Under the pieces are notes generated by a model that worked only from the letters and a program-made list of their open reading frames with translations, was not told the origin of the DNA and made no database searches. This document shows, piece by piece, positions 50,731 to 58,518 of a stretch of 64,000 bases of DNA. Each line of letters opens with the position of its first letter. Position 1 is the first letter of the stretch. The position numbers were made by a program, and so were the translations under genes. Origin of the DNA: Myxococcus xanthus (GTDB taxonomy: Bacteria > Myxococcota > Myxococcia > Myxococcales > Myxococcaceae); assembly GCF_013116825.1 (NCBI RefSeq), contig NZ_JABFNS010000029.1:1-64000 (forward strand), in the 5' to 3' direction.

Positions 50731-51093
50731 ATGAAGTACCTGCTGATGATCTACGAGAACGAGAAGGCCGCCGAGGCGCTGTCGGAGGCGGACGTCCAGC
50801 GCGTGATGGGGGAGTACGGTACCTTCGAGCAGGCCATCCGGCAGAGCGGGCACTTCATTTCGGGCGAGGAGCTGGAGCCCACGGCGGCGGCCACTACGGT
50901 GCGCATCCGCGACGGCAAGCGACTGACGACCGATGGCCCATTCGCGGAGACGCGGGAGCAACTGGGCGGTTTCTTTCTCGTGGAGGCCAGGGACCTCGAC
51001 GAGGCGATTGGCATCGCGTCTCGCATTCCCAGCGCGCGCAGCGGCTCCATCGAGGTTCGGCCGGTGCGGGAATTCACCATGCCCCAGGACTGA
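50731..51093 (+). CDS. YCII/DGPF-domain protein, ECF42 partner
   Basis: A 120-residue ferredoxin-like-fold protein of the YCII-related (DGPF) family: MKYLLMIYENEK, then RLTTDGPFAETREQLGGFFLVEA with the defining DGPF motif. Genes of this type almost always neighbour ECF42 sigma factors and are thought to be controlled by them; the biochemical role is unknown. The ATG at 50731 gives the canonical start. The sigma gene follows 18 bp downstream. Confidence 0.92.
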   Translation: MKYLLMIYENEKAAEALSEADVQRVMGEYGTFEQAIRQSGHFISGEELEPTAAATTVRIRDGKRLTTDGPFAETREQLGGFFLVEARDLDEAIGIASRIPSARSGSIEVRPVREFTMPQD

Positions 51094-51111
51094 CGCCGGG
51101 GCCCGCGCGGC

Positions 51112-52347
51112 ATGATGGACACCCCCTCCATTCTCGAGCGGGCGCACCGTGAGGATTACGGGCGCATCGTGGCCACGCTCATCCGCGTGCTGGACGGCGA
51201 CTTCGGCGCGGCGGAGGAGGTGGTGCAGGACGCCTTCGCCGCTGCCTTGAATCAGTGGCCGCGCGAGGGTGTTCCGCGGGAGCCAGCCGGTTGGCTGATG
51301 CGTGTCGCGCGCAACAAGGCGGTGGACCTCATGCGGCGGTCCGCTCGCCTGGAGGCGCGCGTGGGCGCGTTGGAGGCGGCGGCGCCATCGGTGGACGGCG
51401 CCGAATGGCAGACGTTTCCGGACGACTCGCTGCGGCTGCTCTTCACCTGCTGTCACCCCGCCTTGTCACCCGAGGCACAGGTGGCGCTCGCGCTTCGTTG
51501 CCTGTGTGGGCTGACGACGGAGGAGATCGCCCGCGCGTTCCTCGTGTCGCCCGCCACGCTGGCCCAGCGGCTGGTGCGCGCGCAGCGGAAGATACGCACC
51601 GCGCGCATTCCCTACGTCATCCCGGAGCCCGAGGCGCTGGCGGAGCGCACCGAGGGCGTTCTGCACACGCTCTACCTCGTCTTCTCGGAGGGCTACGCGG
51701 CCACGGACGGGCCGGCGTTGCTGCGAGTGGACCTTTGCGAAGAGGCCCTGCGCCTGGCCCGGCTGGCGCGCTCGCTGCTTCCAGGCGATGCGGAGGTGGC
51801 GTCCCTGCGGGCGTTGATGCTGCTGCACCACTCCCGCCGCCGGGCACGCGTGGCGGCGGATGGCGGGCTGGTGCTGCTGGACCGGCAGGACCGTTCGCTC
51901 TGGGATGGCGCGCAGCGGGACGAAGGACTGGCGGAGCTGGAGGCCGCGCTCGCCATGGGCGCTCGGGGGCCGTACACGGTGCAGGCGGCCATCGCGGCGC
52001 TGCATGCCCAGGCTCCGCGCGCCGAGGACACCGACTGGGCGCAGATTGCCGCGCTGTATGCGCGGCTGGTGGTGCTGACGCCGGGGCCCGTGGTGGCGCT
52101 CAACCATGCCGCCGCCGTGGCGATGGCCCGCGGCCCCGAGCACGGATTGTCCCTGGTGGATGACCTGGAGGCCTCCGGACGGCTGGCGGACTACCACCTG
52201 CTGCCGGCCGCGCGCGCGGACCTGCTCCGGCGTCTGGGGCGCAAGGACGAGGCCGTGAGTGCCTACCGGCGGGCACTGGCAACGGTCCGCACCGCGCCCG
52301 AGCGGCGTTTCCTGGAAGCGCGGCTCCGCGAGCTGCTGGCGGAGTGA
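51112..52347 (+). CDS. ECF sigma factor, ECF42 (SigJ-like, with C-terminal TPR domain)
   Basis: A 411-residue extracytoplasmic-function sigma factor. Sigma2 (~10-75: DYGRIVATLIRVLDGDFGAAEEVVQDAF, AGWLMRVARNKAVDLMRR) and sigma4 (~105-165: ALALRCLCGLTTEEIARAFL, SPATLAQRLVRAQRKIR) are followed by a long TPR-like C-terminal extension (~180-411), the hallmark of ECF42; no anti-sigma gene is present, consistent with that group. The upstream DGPF/YCII gene completes the conserved pair. Confidence 0.93.
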   Translation: MMDTPSILERAHREDYGRIVATLIRVLDGDFGAAEEVVQDAFAAALNQWPREGVPREPAGWLMRVARNKAVDLMRRSARLEARVGALEAAAPSVDGAEWQTFPDDSLRLLFTCCHPALSPEAQVALALRCLCGLTTEEIARAFLVSPATLAQRLVRAQRKIRTARIPYVIPEPEALAERTEGVLHTLYLVFSEGYAATDGPALLRVDLCEEALRLARLARSLLPGDAEVASLRALMLLHHSRRRARVAADGGLVLLDRQDRSLWDGAQRDEGLAELEAALAMGARGPYTVQAAIAALHAQAPRAEDTDWAQIAALYARLVVLTPGPVVALNHAAAVAMARGPEHGLSLVDDLEASGRLADYHLLPAARADLLRRLGRKDEAVSAYRRALATVRTAPERRFLEARLRELLAE

Positions 52348-52390
52348 AGGCGCCCTCGCTGGCTTCTCGGTGGTCGCTCCAGCGCCTGGG

Positions 52391-53005
52391 TCAGTCCTCC
52401 GTCGATGACGAAGGAGGCACCCGTTCGATGGTGGCGAGCCAGGCCCGCGCGCCCTCCGGGTCGGTCTGCTCGTAGTGCGCCTCCTGGATGGACTTCACGC
52501 GCCAGCCTTCCCCGAAGGCCGCGCTCAGGGCCTCCGGTGGAACGGCGCGCGGTCCGTCGCGGAAGTACAGCGCATGGTAGTGCCCGCCGGGCCGGAGCAC
52601 GCTCGCGAGGCTGGCGGCGAACGCGGGCCGGTCTCCAGGCTCGAAGACATGGAGCAGGGCCGAATCAAGGATGGTGTCGAAGCGCCGGCCCAGCGTGGCC
52701 AGCTCCAGGGCGTTGCCCACGCGCAGGTCCACGTCGAGCCCGCGCAGACAGGCCGTCTCGCGTGCCCGCTGGATGGCCGACTCTATCATGTCCACGCCGC
52801 ACACCGGCAGGCCCTTGGCCGCCAGGAAGAGGGCGTTCTCCGCGAAGCCGCAGCCCACGTCGAGCACCTCGCCGGAAATCGCGCCGGCCTCCCACAACTG
52901 GACGAAGGCCCGTTGGGGCCGTCCAATGTCCCAGGGCGCGCCCAGCAGGTATGCCGAGCGGAAGAACTCGCGCCGGACCGCTGCCCCTTCATGCTCCCGC
53001 CGCAT
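52391..53005 (-). CDS. citC: CitC, SAM-dependent methyltransferase of cittilin biosynthesis
   Basis: A 204-residue class I methyltransferase: motif I VLDVGCGFAENALFLA, post-I VCGVDMIESAI, then FDTILDSALLHVF and VLRPGGHYHALYF. In the cittilin pathway the methyltransferase O-methylates a tyrosine of the crosslinked tetrapeptide. The start ATG overlaps the end of citB by 17 bp, so translation is coupled. Assignment rests on position directly after citB and citA; taken alone the protein would only be called a methyltransferase. Confidence 0.85.
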   Translation of the reverse strand: MRREHEGAAVRREFFRSAYLLGAPWDIGRPQRAFVQLWEAGAISGEVLDVGCGFAENALFLAAKGLPVCGVDMIESAIQRARETACLRGLDVDLRVGNALELATLGRRFDTILDSALLHVFEPGDRPAFAASLASVLRPGGHYHALYFRDGPRAVPPEALSAAFGEGWRVKSIQEAHYEQTDPEGARAWLATIERVPPSSSTED

Positions 53006-54341
53006 GCCGCACCTCGCCTTCCTGGGTTTTGTGAGAGCGATGCCGCGGAATCAGGCGGACTCCGAGCGGCTGGAGCGCGAGCGCCGGCCGGGGCCGCACC
53101 ACGCAGCCCGGTGCCAGCTCCAGTCGGAACCGCCGTGCCACGCACGCGGTGATGAGCACCGTCTCAATCATCGCCAGCGCCGAGCCGATGCAGAACCGGG
53201 GGCCGCCGCCGAACGGGAAGTAGACGTACCGGTGCATGCGTTGGGCGTCCTCGGACAGCCAGCGCTCGGGACGGAAGGACTCGGGGGCGTCGAAGTAGCG
53301 CGCGTCGCGGTGGGTGACCCACTGGCTCACCGCCAGCATCGTCCCCGCCGGGACGTGGAACCCACCGAGCTCACAGTCGCGCAGCGCCTCCCGGCTGGTA
53401 ATCCACGCCGGTGAGTACAGGCGCATGGCCTCCTTCACCACCGCCTCCGTGTAGCGCAGGCGCGGAAGGTCGTCGGCGCCAGGGAGCCGGCCCCCGAGCA
53501 CCGTCTCCAGCTCCTCCACCAGCCGGGCCTCGGCCTCCGGGTGCTGGGCCAGCAGGTACCAGGCCCACACCAGCGCGTCCGCCGTCGTCTCGTGCCCGGA
53601 CATGATCATCGTCGCCAGCTCATCGCGCAGCTGGGCCTCGGAGAGGGGCACCGGAGCGGACAGCAGCAGGGCGAGCAGGTCCGTGCGCGACTCCGGTTGC
53701 TCCCGATAGCGGCGCACGAGCGTCGCGAGCAGCGTGTTGAGCCGGCCCAGGGCGCGGCGCAGGCGGAGGTTGGTGGGCGTGGGCACCCAGATGGGCGGAC
53801 GCAGGGGGCTGTCGGTGTGCCGCATGACGGCGTCCACGGCGGCGGCCACGTGGTGGGCCTCATCGTCGATGGGCGTGTGGAAGAGGAAGCGGCTGACGAT
53901 GTCGAGCGCCAGCGCGGACACGTCCGCGTGCACGTCGCGCGCGTCGCCCGGGCGCCACGTCTGGAGCATCGTCTCGGTGAGGGCGACCACGGTGTCACCA
54001 CACGCGGCCACGTGCTTGCGATGGAACGCGGGCTGGACGAGTCGCCGCTTGCGCAGCCAGTCCTCACCCTCGCTGTTCATCATCGCTTCGGGAAAGCCGC
54101 CCTTGTGACGCTTGCCCTGGCCCACTCCGGCGAGCTTCACGAAGTTGCCGTCGCCGTTGACGAGGACGCGTTCAATCAGGTCGGGGTGATTGAGGAGGAA
54201 GTTGCGCTTCCCCAGGCGCACCACGTCGCCGTACTCCCTGGCGCAGCGGGTGAGGAACCCCAGCGGGTCCTCGGAGAACTCCACCAGGTTGCCAGCAATG
54301 AAGTGGCCCTGGGGCCCCGGCGGAAGGCGCACCTGTGGCAT
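52989..54341 (-). CDS. citB: CitB, cytochrome P450 that crosslinks the cittilin precursor
   Basis: A 450-residue soluble P450. Oxygen-activation helix SGHETTADALVWAWY, the KEAMRLYSP ExxR, PERW, and heme-binding FPFGGGPRFCIG (Cys ~384) are intact. In M. xanthus this enzyme installs the biaryl and aryl-ether bonds of cittilin on the Tyr-Ile-Tyr-Tyr core. The start MPQVRLPPGPQG gives the Pro-rich P450 N-terminus; upstream starts (ATG 54392, TTG 54428) are possible but would add non-P450 sequence. A hairpin separates it from citA. Confidence 0.93.
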   Translation of the reverse strand: MPQVRLPPGPQGHFIAGNLVEFSEDPLGFLTRCAREYGDVVRLGKRNFLLNHPDLIERVLVNGDGNFVKLAGVGQGKRHKGGFPEAMMNSEGEDWLRKRRLVQPAFHRKHVAACGDTVVALTETMLQTWRPGDARDVHADVSALALDIVSRFLFHTPIDDEAHHVAAAVDAVMRHTDSPLRPPIWVPTPTNLRLRRALGRLNTLLATLVRRYREQPESRTDLLALLLSAPVPLSEAQLRDELATMIMSGHETTADALVWAWYLLAQHPEAEARLVEELETVLGGRLPGADDLPRLRYTEAVVKEAMRLYSPAWITSREALRDCELGGFHVPAGTMLAVSQWVTHRDARYFDAPESFRPERWLSEDAQRMHRYVYFPFGGGPRFCIGSALAMIETVLITACVARRFRLELAPGCVVRPRPALALQPLGVRLIPRHRSHKTQEGEVRHAAGA

Positions 54342-54428
54342 GAAAGGGTCCTGGAGGGGGGAACTGCCGCTGGCGCAGGTGGAGCGAACCATGCGCGCCA
54401 CCCACGTCGACCAGCTCTTGAGACCCAA

Positions 54429-54452
54429 CCGTCAGGGCACAATGCCTGACGG
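54429..54452 (-). other. Intercistronic hairpin between citA and citB
   Basis: CCGTCAGG / CCTGACGG form a perfect 8-bp stem, extended by GCA/TGC with one bulged base. It lies 7 nt after the citA stop and ~87 nt before citB. On the minus strand no U-run follows, so it is likely a partial terminator or mRNA-end-stabilising element that lets more precursor peptide than enzyme be made. Confidence 0.7.
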
Positions 54453-54459
54453 CTTTTGA

Positions 54460-54543
54460 CTAGTAATAGATATACGGGGCGGAGAGCTTGTCCGCGCGAG
54501 CAAACCGCATCAACACAGCCAAAGAGTACAGGGCCTTCTTCAT
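54460..54543 (-). CDS. citA: CitA, cittilin precursor peptide (27 residues)
   Basis: A 27-codon gene with AGGAG 6 nt before its ATG. The peptide begins MKKALYSLAVLMRFARAD (a basic/hydrophobic leader) and ends KLSAPYIYY. The last four residues, Tyr-Ile-Tyr-Tyr, are the core of cittilin, a bicyclic RiPP from M. xanthus; the residue before the core is Pro, consistent with leader removal by a prolyl endopeptidase encoded elsewhere. Length and core agree with the published precursor. It is the first gene of citABC, 146 bp downstream of the siderophore ABC transporter genes on the same strand. Confidence 0.95.
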   Translation of the reverse strand: MKKALYSLAVLMRFARADKLSAPYIYY

Positions 54544-54689
54544 GGCGAACTCCTGGTTTGAGGTGGTGGCGTCTTGCTGTCTGCTGACGTCATGGCCAGC
54601 GCGGTGAAATGTGGCACAGCCCGAGAAGGCAGTGCAAGTGTCTGTGATTAGTGGAAACCCCTTGCTTTCCAGGCTGGTGCGCCGCGCCA

Positions 54690-55448
54690 TCACCGGTAGT
54701 GGGTGGCAATCCAATCGCCTTCAATCTGCTGCACGGAGATGTCCAACTCGTAGATGGCGCGCAGGACGTCGGGGCGCATGATGTCCTCCGGGCGGCCCTG
54801 GAACGCGACCTTGCCGTCGCGCATGGCGACGATGTGGTCGGAGTAGCAGGAGGCGAAGTTGATGTCGTGCAGCACCAGCACGAAGCTCTTGCCCAGCGTG
54901 TCCGCGGCGTGCCGGAGCCGCTTCATCATGGACACCGCGTGTTTCAGGTCCAGGCCGTTGAGCGGCTCGTCCAGCAGCACGTGGTCCGTGTCCTGGCAGA
55001 GCACCATGGCCACGAAGGCGCGCTGACGCTGGCCGCCGGACATCTCATCCAGGAAGCGGTCGGCGAGCGCGCTCAGCCCCATGTGCTCGATGGCCCGCTC
55101 CACGTGTTCGCGGTCCTGCACGGTGGGGCGGCCCTGGGTGTGCGGATAGCGGCCGAAGGTCACCAGCTCACGCACCGTCAGCCGGGCGGAGAGGTGGTTG
55201 TCCTGCCGGAGGATGGCCAGCCGCTTCGCGAGCGTGTCCCCCGGCGTGGTGGTGACGTCCAGCCCGTCCACCCAGACGTTGCCCGACGACATGGGCATCA
55301 CCCGGCTCATCATGGACAGCAGGGTCGACTTGCCCGCGCCGTTGGGGCCGATGATGGAGGTGATGCCGCCCACGGGCAGGCTCAGGGTGACGCCATCCAC
55401 CACCAGCGTTTCCCCGTAGCGCTTGCTGACGTTCTTCGCCTCGATCAT
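54690..55448 (-). CDS. Iron-siderophore ABC transporter, ATPase
   Basis: A 252-residue ATP-binding subunit of a FecCD-type importer: Walker A GPNGAGKSTL, signature LDEMSGGQRQRAFVAM, Walker B DHVLLDEPLNGLD and switch His in LVLHDINFA. Closest in type to CeuD/YclP/FepC proteins. The ATG overlaps the permease stop by 4 bp (ATGA). Last gene of the four-gene importer; citA begins 146 bp downstream in the same direction. Confidence 0.94.
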   Translation of the reverse strand: MIEAKNVSKRYGETLVVDGVTLSLPVGGITSIIGPNGAGKSTLLSMMSRVMPMSSGNVWVDGLDVTTTPGDTLAKRLAILRQDNHLSARLTVRELVTFGRYPHTQGRPTVQDREHVERAIEHMGLSALADRFLDEMSGGQRQRAFVAMVLCQDTDHVLLDEPLNGLDLKHAVSMMKRLRHAADTLGKSFVLVLHDINFASCYSDHIVAMRDGKVAFQGRPEDIMRPDVLRAIYELDISVQQIEGDWIATHYR

Positions 55449-56413
55449 CTCGTGGCCTTTCTCATGAGCATCGCGATGAACACCGCCCCACCGACGAACT
55501 CGATGATGACCCGGGGATTGGTGTCCAGGCGGAAGACGCGCTCCAGGATGAACTGCCCGGCGACCAGGGCGATGGCGGCGATGAGCGCGGCGGCGGGGAG
55601 GACGAACACGTGCTGGTACGTCCGCATCACCGCGTAGGCGATGTGGGCCACCAGCAACCCCAGGAACGTCACGGGTCCCACCAGCGCGGTAGACACGGCG
55701 ACCAGGATGGCCACCAGCGCCAGCACCCATGACACCGTCCGCTGGTAGTCCACGCCCAGGTTGATGGCGGCCTCCCGGCCCAGCACCAGGACGTCACAGG
55801 CGCGCAGCAGCCGCAGGCCCAGCACGGAGACCCCCAGCGTCAGCACCGTGGAGAGCAGCAGCAGGTCGTGCTCCGGGTTGTTGAAGCTGGCGAAGAAGCG
55901 GTCCTGCAGGAAGATGAACTCGTTGGGTTCGATGACGCGCTGGACGAACGACGACAGGCTCCGGAACAGCACGCCCATCACCACGCCGCTGAGCAGCAGC
56001 AGGTGGACGTTGCCCCGGGCCATGCCGAAGAGCCAGCCGTGCAGCACGGCGGAGAAGGCCACCATGATGATGACCTCCGCGCCGAACAGGAACCGGGGGT
56101 CCAGCCCCGCCACGGTGGTGGAGCCCAGGAAGAACACCAGGCACGTCTGGATGAGCACGTACAGGTAGTCGAACCCCATGATGGCGGGCGTCAGCACGCG
56201 GTTGCCCGTCACCGTCTGGAAGAGCACCGTGGAGACGGCGACGGCGTAGCCCACCAGCAACGCGGTGGCGATCTTCTTCCCGCGGAAGGGCAGCACGAAG
56301 TCCCACGGGCCGCTCACGTCGACGAGCATGAACAGGGCCATGAAGGCCACGGCCACGCAGCCCAGCACGAGCAGGGGCCGCAGGGGGGGGACGGGCGGGG
56401 CGCTAGCCGGCAC
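55445..56413 (-). CDS. Iron-siderophore ABC transporter, permease 2
   Basis: A 322-residue FecCD-family permease with about nine or ten membrane helices. Family features: GNRVLTPAIMGFDYLYVL near the start, and the cytoplasmic coupling region LGREAAINLGVDYQRTV. It overlaps permease 1 by 11 bp and the ATPase by 4 bp. Resembles the CeuC/YclO branch. Confidence 0.93.
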   Translation of the reverse strand: MPASAPPVPPLRPLLVLGCVAVAFMALFMLVDVSGPWDFVLPFRGKKIATALLVGYAVAVSTVLFQTVTGNRVLTPAIMGFDYLYVLIQTCLVFFLGSTTVAGLDPRFLFGAEVIIMVAFSAVLHGWLFGMARGNVHLLLLSGVVMGVLFRSLSSFVQRVIEPNEFIFLQDRFFASFNNPEHDLLLLSTVLTLGVSVLGLRLLRACDVLVLGREAAINLGVDYQRTVSWVLALVAILVAVSTALVGPVTFLGLLVAHIAYAVMRTYQHVFVLPAAALIAAIALVAGQFILERVFRLDTNPRVIIEFVGGAVFIAMLMRKATR

Positions 56414-57365
56414 GGGCGCCTCGCTTCAGCAGGAGGTACAGGAAGAGCACGCTGCCGATGACGCCAGCGATGGTGCCTCCGGGAATCTCATACGGATGGC
56501 GCACCACGCGGCCCACGATGTCGCAGAGCAGCACGAAGGCCGCGCCGCTCACCGCGACCCAGGGAATGGACCTGCGCGCGTTGTCGCCCATGACCATGCT
56601 GACCAGGTTGGGGACAATCAGGCCCAGGAACGGAATCATGCCCACCGTGACGACCACCATCGCGGTGACCAGGGCGACGATGGACAGCCCCAGCGCGACG
56701 ATGCGCGGGTAGTTCAGCCCCAGGTTGGTGGTGAACGTCTCGCCCATGCCGGCCACGGTGAGGCGGTCCGCGGCGGTGTAGGCGGCGCAGGTGAGGCCCA
56801 GCGTCACCCACAGCAGCTCGTAACGGCCGCGAAGCACGGTGGAGAAGTCGCCGGTGGTCCACGCGTTGACCGTCTGAAGCAGGTCGTACCGGTAGGCGAA
56901 GAAGGTCGTCGCCGAATCGATGATGCCGCCCAGAATCAGGCCCACCACCGGGACGATGAGGGCCGAGCGCAGGGGGATGCGCCGCAGCACCAGCAGGAAC
57001 AGCGCCGTCCCCGCGAGGGCGAAGGCGGTGGCCACCATCATCTTCCCGAGCACCGGAAGGCCCGGCGCCAGCAGGGTGGCGGTCAGCAGGCCCAGGCTGG
57101 CGGACTCCGCGGTGCCCGCCGTCGTGGGCTCCACGAAGCGGTTGCGGGCAATCATCTGCATGATGAGGCCCGCGACGCCCAGGGACGTGCCCGCCAGCAT
57201 GACGGCGAACAGGCGCGGCAGCCGGCTGATGACCAGCACCTGGAGGGCGCGCTCATCCGGCTCGGGAGCGAAGAGGGCGCGCCAGGACACGTCACTGGCG
57301 CCAATCAGGAGGCTGACCACCGCCAACGTGACGAGGACGGCGGCGGCGGCGAACGCGCGCTTCAC
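56403..57365 (-). CDS. Iron-siderophore ABC transporter, permease 1
   Basis: A 320-residue FecCD-family permease: RLPRLFAVMLAGTSLGVAG (the conserved R-x-PR-hydrophobic-GxxL-GxxG motif), MQMIARNRFVEPTTAGTAES and GLIVPNLVSMVMGDNARR, the typical loop near the C-terminus. About ten membrane helices. It begins 12 bp after the binding-protein stop. Resembles the CeuB/YclN branch. Confidence 0.93.
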   Translation of the reverse strand: MKRAFAAAAVLVTLAVVSLLIGASDVSWRALFAPEPDERALQVLVISRLPRLFAVMLAGTSLGVAGLIMQMIARNRFVEPTTAGTAESASLGLLTATLLAPGLPVLGKMMVATAFALAGTALFLLVLRRIPLRSALIVPVVGLILGGIIDSATTFFAYRYDLLQTVNAWTTGDFSTVLRGRYELLWVTLGLTCAAYTAADRLTVAGMGETFTTNLGLNYPRIVALGLSIVALVTAMVVVTVGMIPFLGLIVPNLVSMVMGDNARRSIPWVAVSGAAFVLLCDIVGRVVRHPYEIPGGTIAGVIGSVLFLYLLLKRGARAG

Positions 57366-57377
57366 GGTGGGGAGGGA

Positions 57378-58373
57378 CTACTGGGCCTGCGTGTAGGCGC
57401 TCGCGACCTGGTCGCGCAGCTGCTTGACGGACTGGATGCCGCCGCCGGTCAGGTAGGTGACGCCGGGGTCCAGGTAGACGACCTGGTTCTTCTGCCAGGC
57501 CGTCGTCTGCCGCACCAATTCGTTGTCCAGCACCTGCCGGGCATTGCCTTCCTTCTGACCGGTGGCGGCGTCCCGGTCGATGACGAACAGCCAGTCGGGG
57601 TTCTTCTCCCGGATGAACTCCGCGCTGATGGACTCTCCGTGCAGCGAGGTGCGCAGGCCCTCTGCGGCCTCGGGCACGCCGAAGTCACCATGGATGACGC
57701 CAAAGCGAGAACCCGGGCCATAGGCGCTCATGCGCCCTCCGGTGACGAGCACGACCAGGCCCTTTCCGCGGGTCGCCGTCACCTGCTGGAGGTCCGCCAC
57801 CGACTTGCGCAGGTCCTCAATCAGGCCGCGAGCCTTCTCCTCCTTGCCGAAGACGCTGGCCAGCATCTCCGTGTTGGCAATCACCGAGGCGATGAAGTCC
57901 TTGCCGCTCATCGGCACATCGATGGTGGGCGCGATGCGGGAGAGGTTCGAATACTTCGCGCTGGAGCGGCCCCCGGTGATGATGAGGTCCGGCTTCGCGG
58001 CCTGGAGTGCCTCGTAATCAGGCTCGAACAGGGTGCCCATGCGCGGGTACTTCGCGTCCCGGAACCGGGTCAGGTGTTGGGGGAACATGTCGCCCGCCAC
58101 GCCGTGGACGTCCACCTCCAGGGCCTGGAGGATGTCCAGCGCCACCAGGTCGAACACCACCACCCGCCGCGGCTTCAATGGGACGACGGTGGTGCCTTGT
58201 CCGTGCGTCACCGGCCGGCCCTCCGGCGCGACAGCCGCCGCGGCGGGAGTGGACGCGGTGGCATCCGGGCGCTGGAACCTCACGCCCACCCACAGGACGG
58301 CCGGCACGACGACGACGGAAAGGAGGGCGAAGAGCGGAAGGGAACGCCTGTTGGATGGACTCACGGTGGCCAT
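57378..58373 (-). CDS. Siderophore ABC transporter, periplasmic binding protein
   Basis: A 331-residue class III solute-binding protein (CeuE/YclQ/FatB-like). One N-terminal hydrophobic segment with no lipobox Cys (signal peptide or anchor, ~12-32) precedes two Rossmann-like lobes linked by a helix: RRVVVFDLVALDILQAL, KPDLIITGGRSSAKY, LVVLVTGGRMSAYGPGSRFG, PDWLFVIDRD. The YGPGSRFG/ITGGR segments are typical of catecholate-siderophore binders. First gene of the importer operon, directly behind a Fur-like palindrome. Confidence 0.9.
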   Translation of the reverse strand: MATVSPSNRRSLPLFALLSVVVVPAVLWVGVRFQRPDATASTPAAAAVAPEGRPVTHGQGTTVVPLKPRRVVVFDLVALDILQALEVDVHGVAGDMFPQHLTRFRDAKYPRMGTLFEPDYEALQAAKPDLIITGGRSSAKYSNLSRIAPTIDVPMSGKDFIASVIANTEMLASVFGKEEKARGLIEDLRKSVADLQQVTATRGKGLVVLVTGGRMSAYGPGSRFGVIHGDFGVPEAAEGLRTSLHGESISAEFIREKNPDWLFVIDRDAATGQKEGNARQVLDNELVRQTTAWQKNQVVYLDPGVTYLTGGGIQSVKQLRDQVASAYTQAQ

Positions 58374-58387
58374 TGAAAGGGTGATTT

Positions 58388-58402
58388 TGATTCTGCGAAT
58401 CA
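58388..58402. promoter_or_regulatory. Fur-box-like 7-1-7 palindrome
   Basis: TGATTCTGCGAATCA is a perfect inverted repeat (arms TGATTC/GAATCA) lying 15-29 bp before the start of the siderophore-binding-protein gene, where a repressor would block the promoter. Its size and TGA...TCA ends match the 7-1-7 Fur-family site (TGATAAT-N-ATTATCA) although the inner bases differ. Iron repression of the importer is therefore likely but inferred. Confidence 0.6.
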
Positions 58403-58518
58403 GTAGCGCATCATAGATGCTAACGTCCGCACCGTCAAAGCCTGGGTGTTTCTACGTGAGTCTGTTCGACTGCTTCGCGGAGCGGCTGGGCCGCCGCGTG
58501 CATTCGCGTGCCGGTCCG

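Noticed and set aside
54544..54689. Sigma-54 promoter (TGGCAC on the plus strand) before citA
   Set aside because: The element is on the wrong strand for citA and lacks a correctly spaced GC box.
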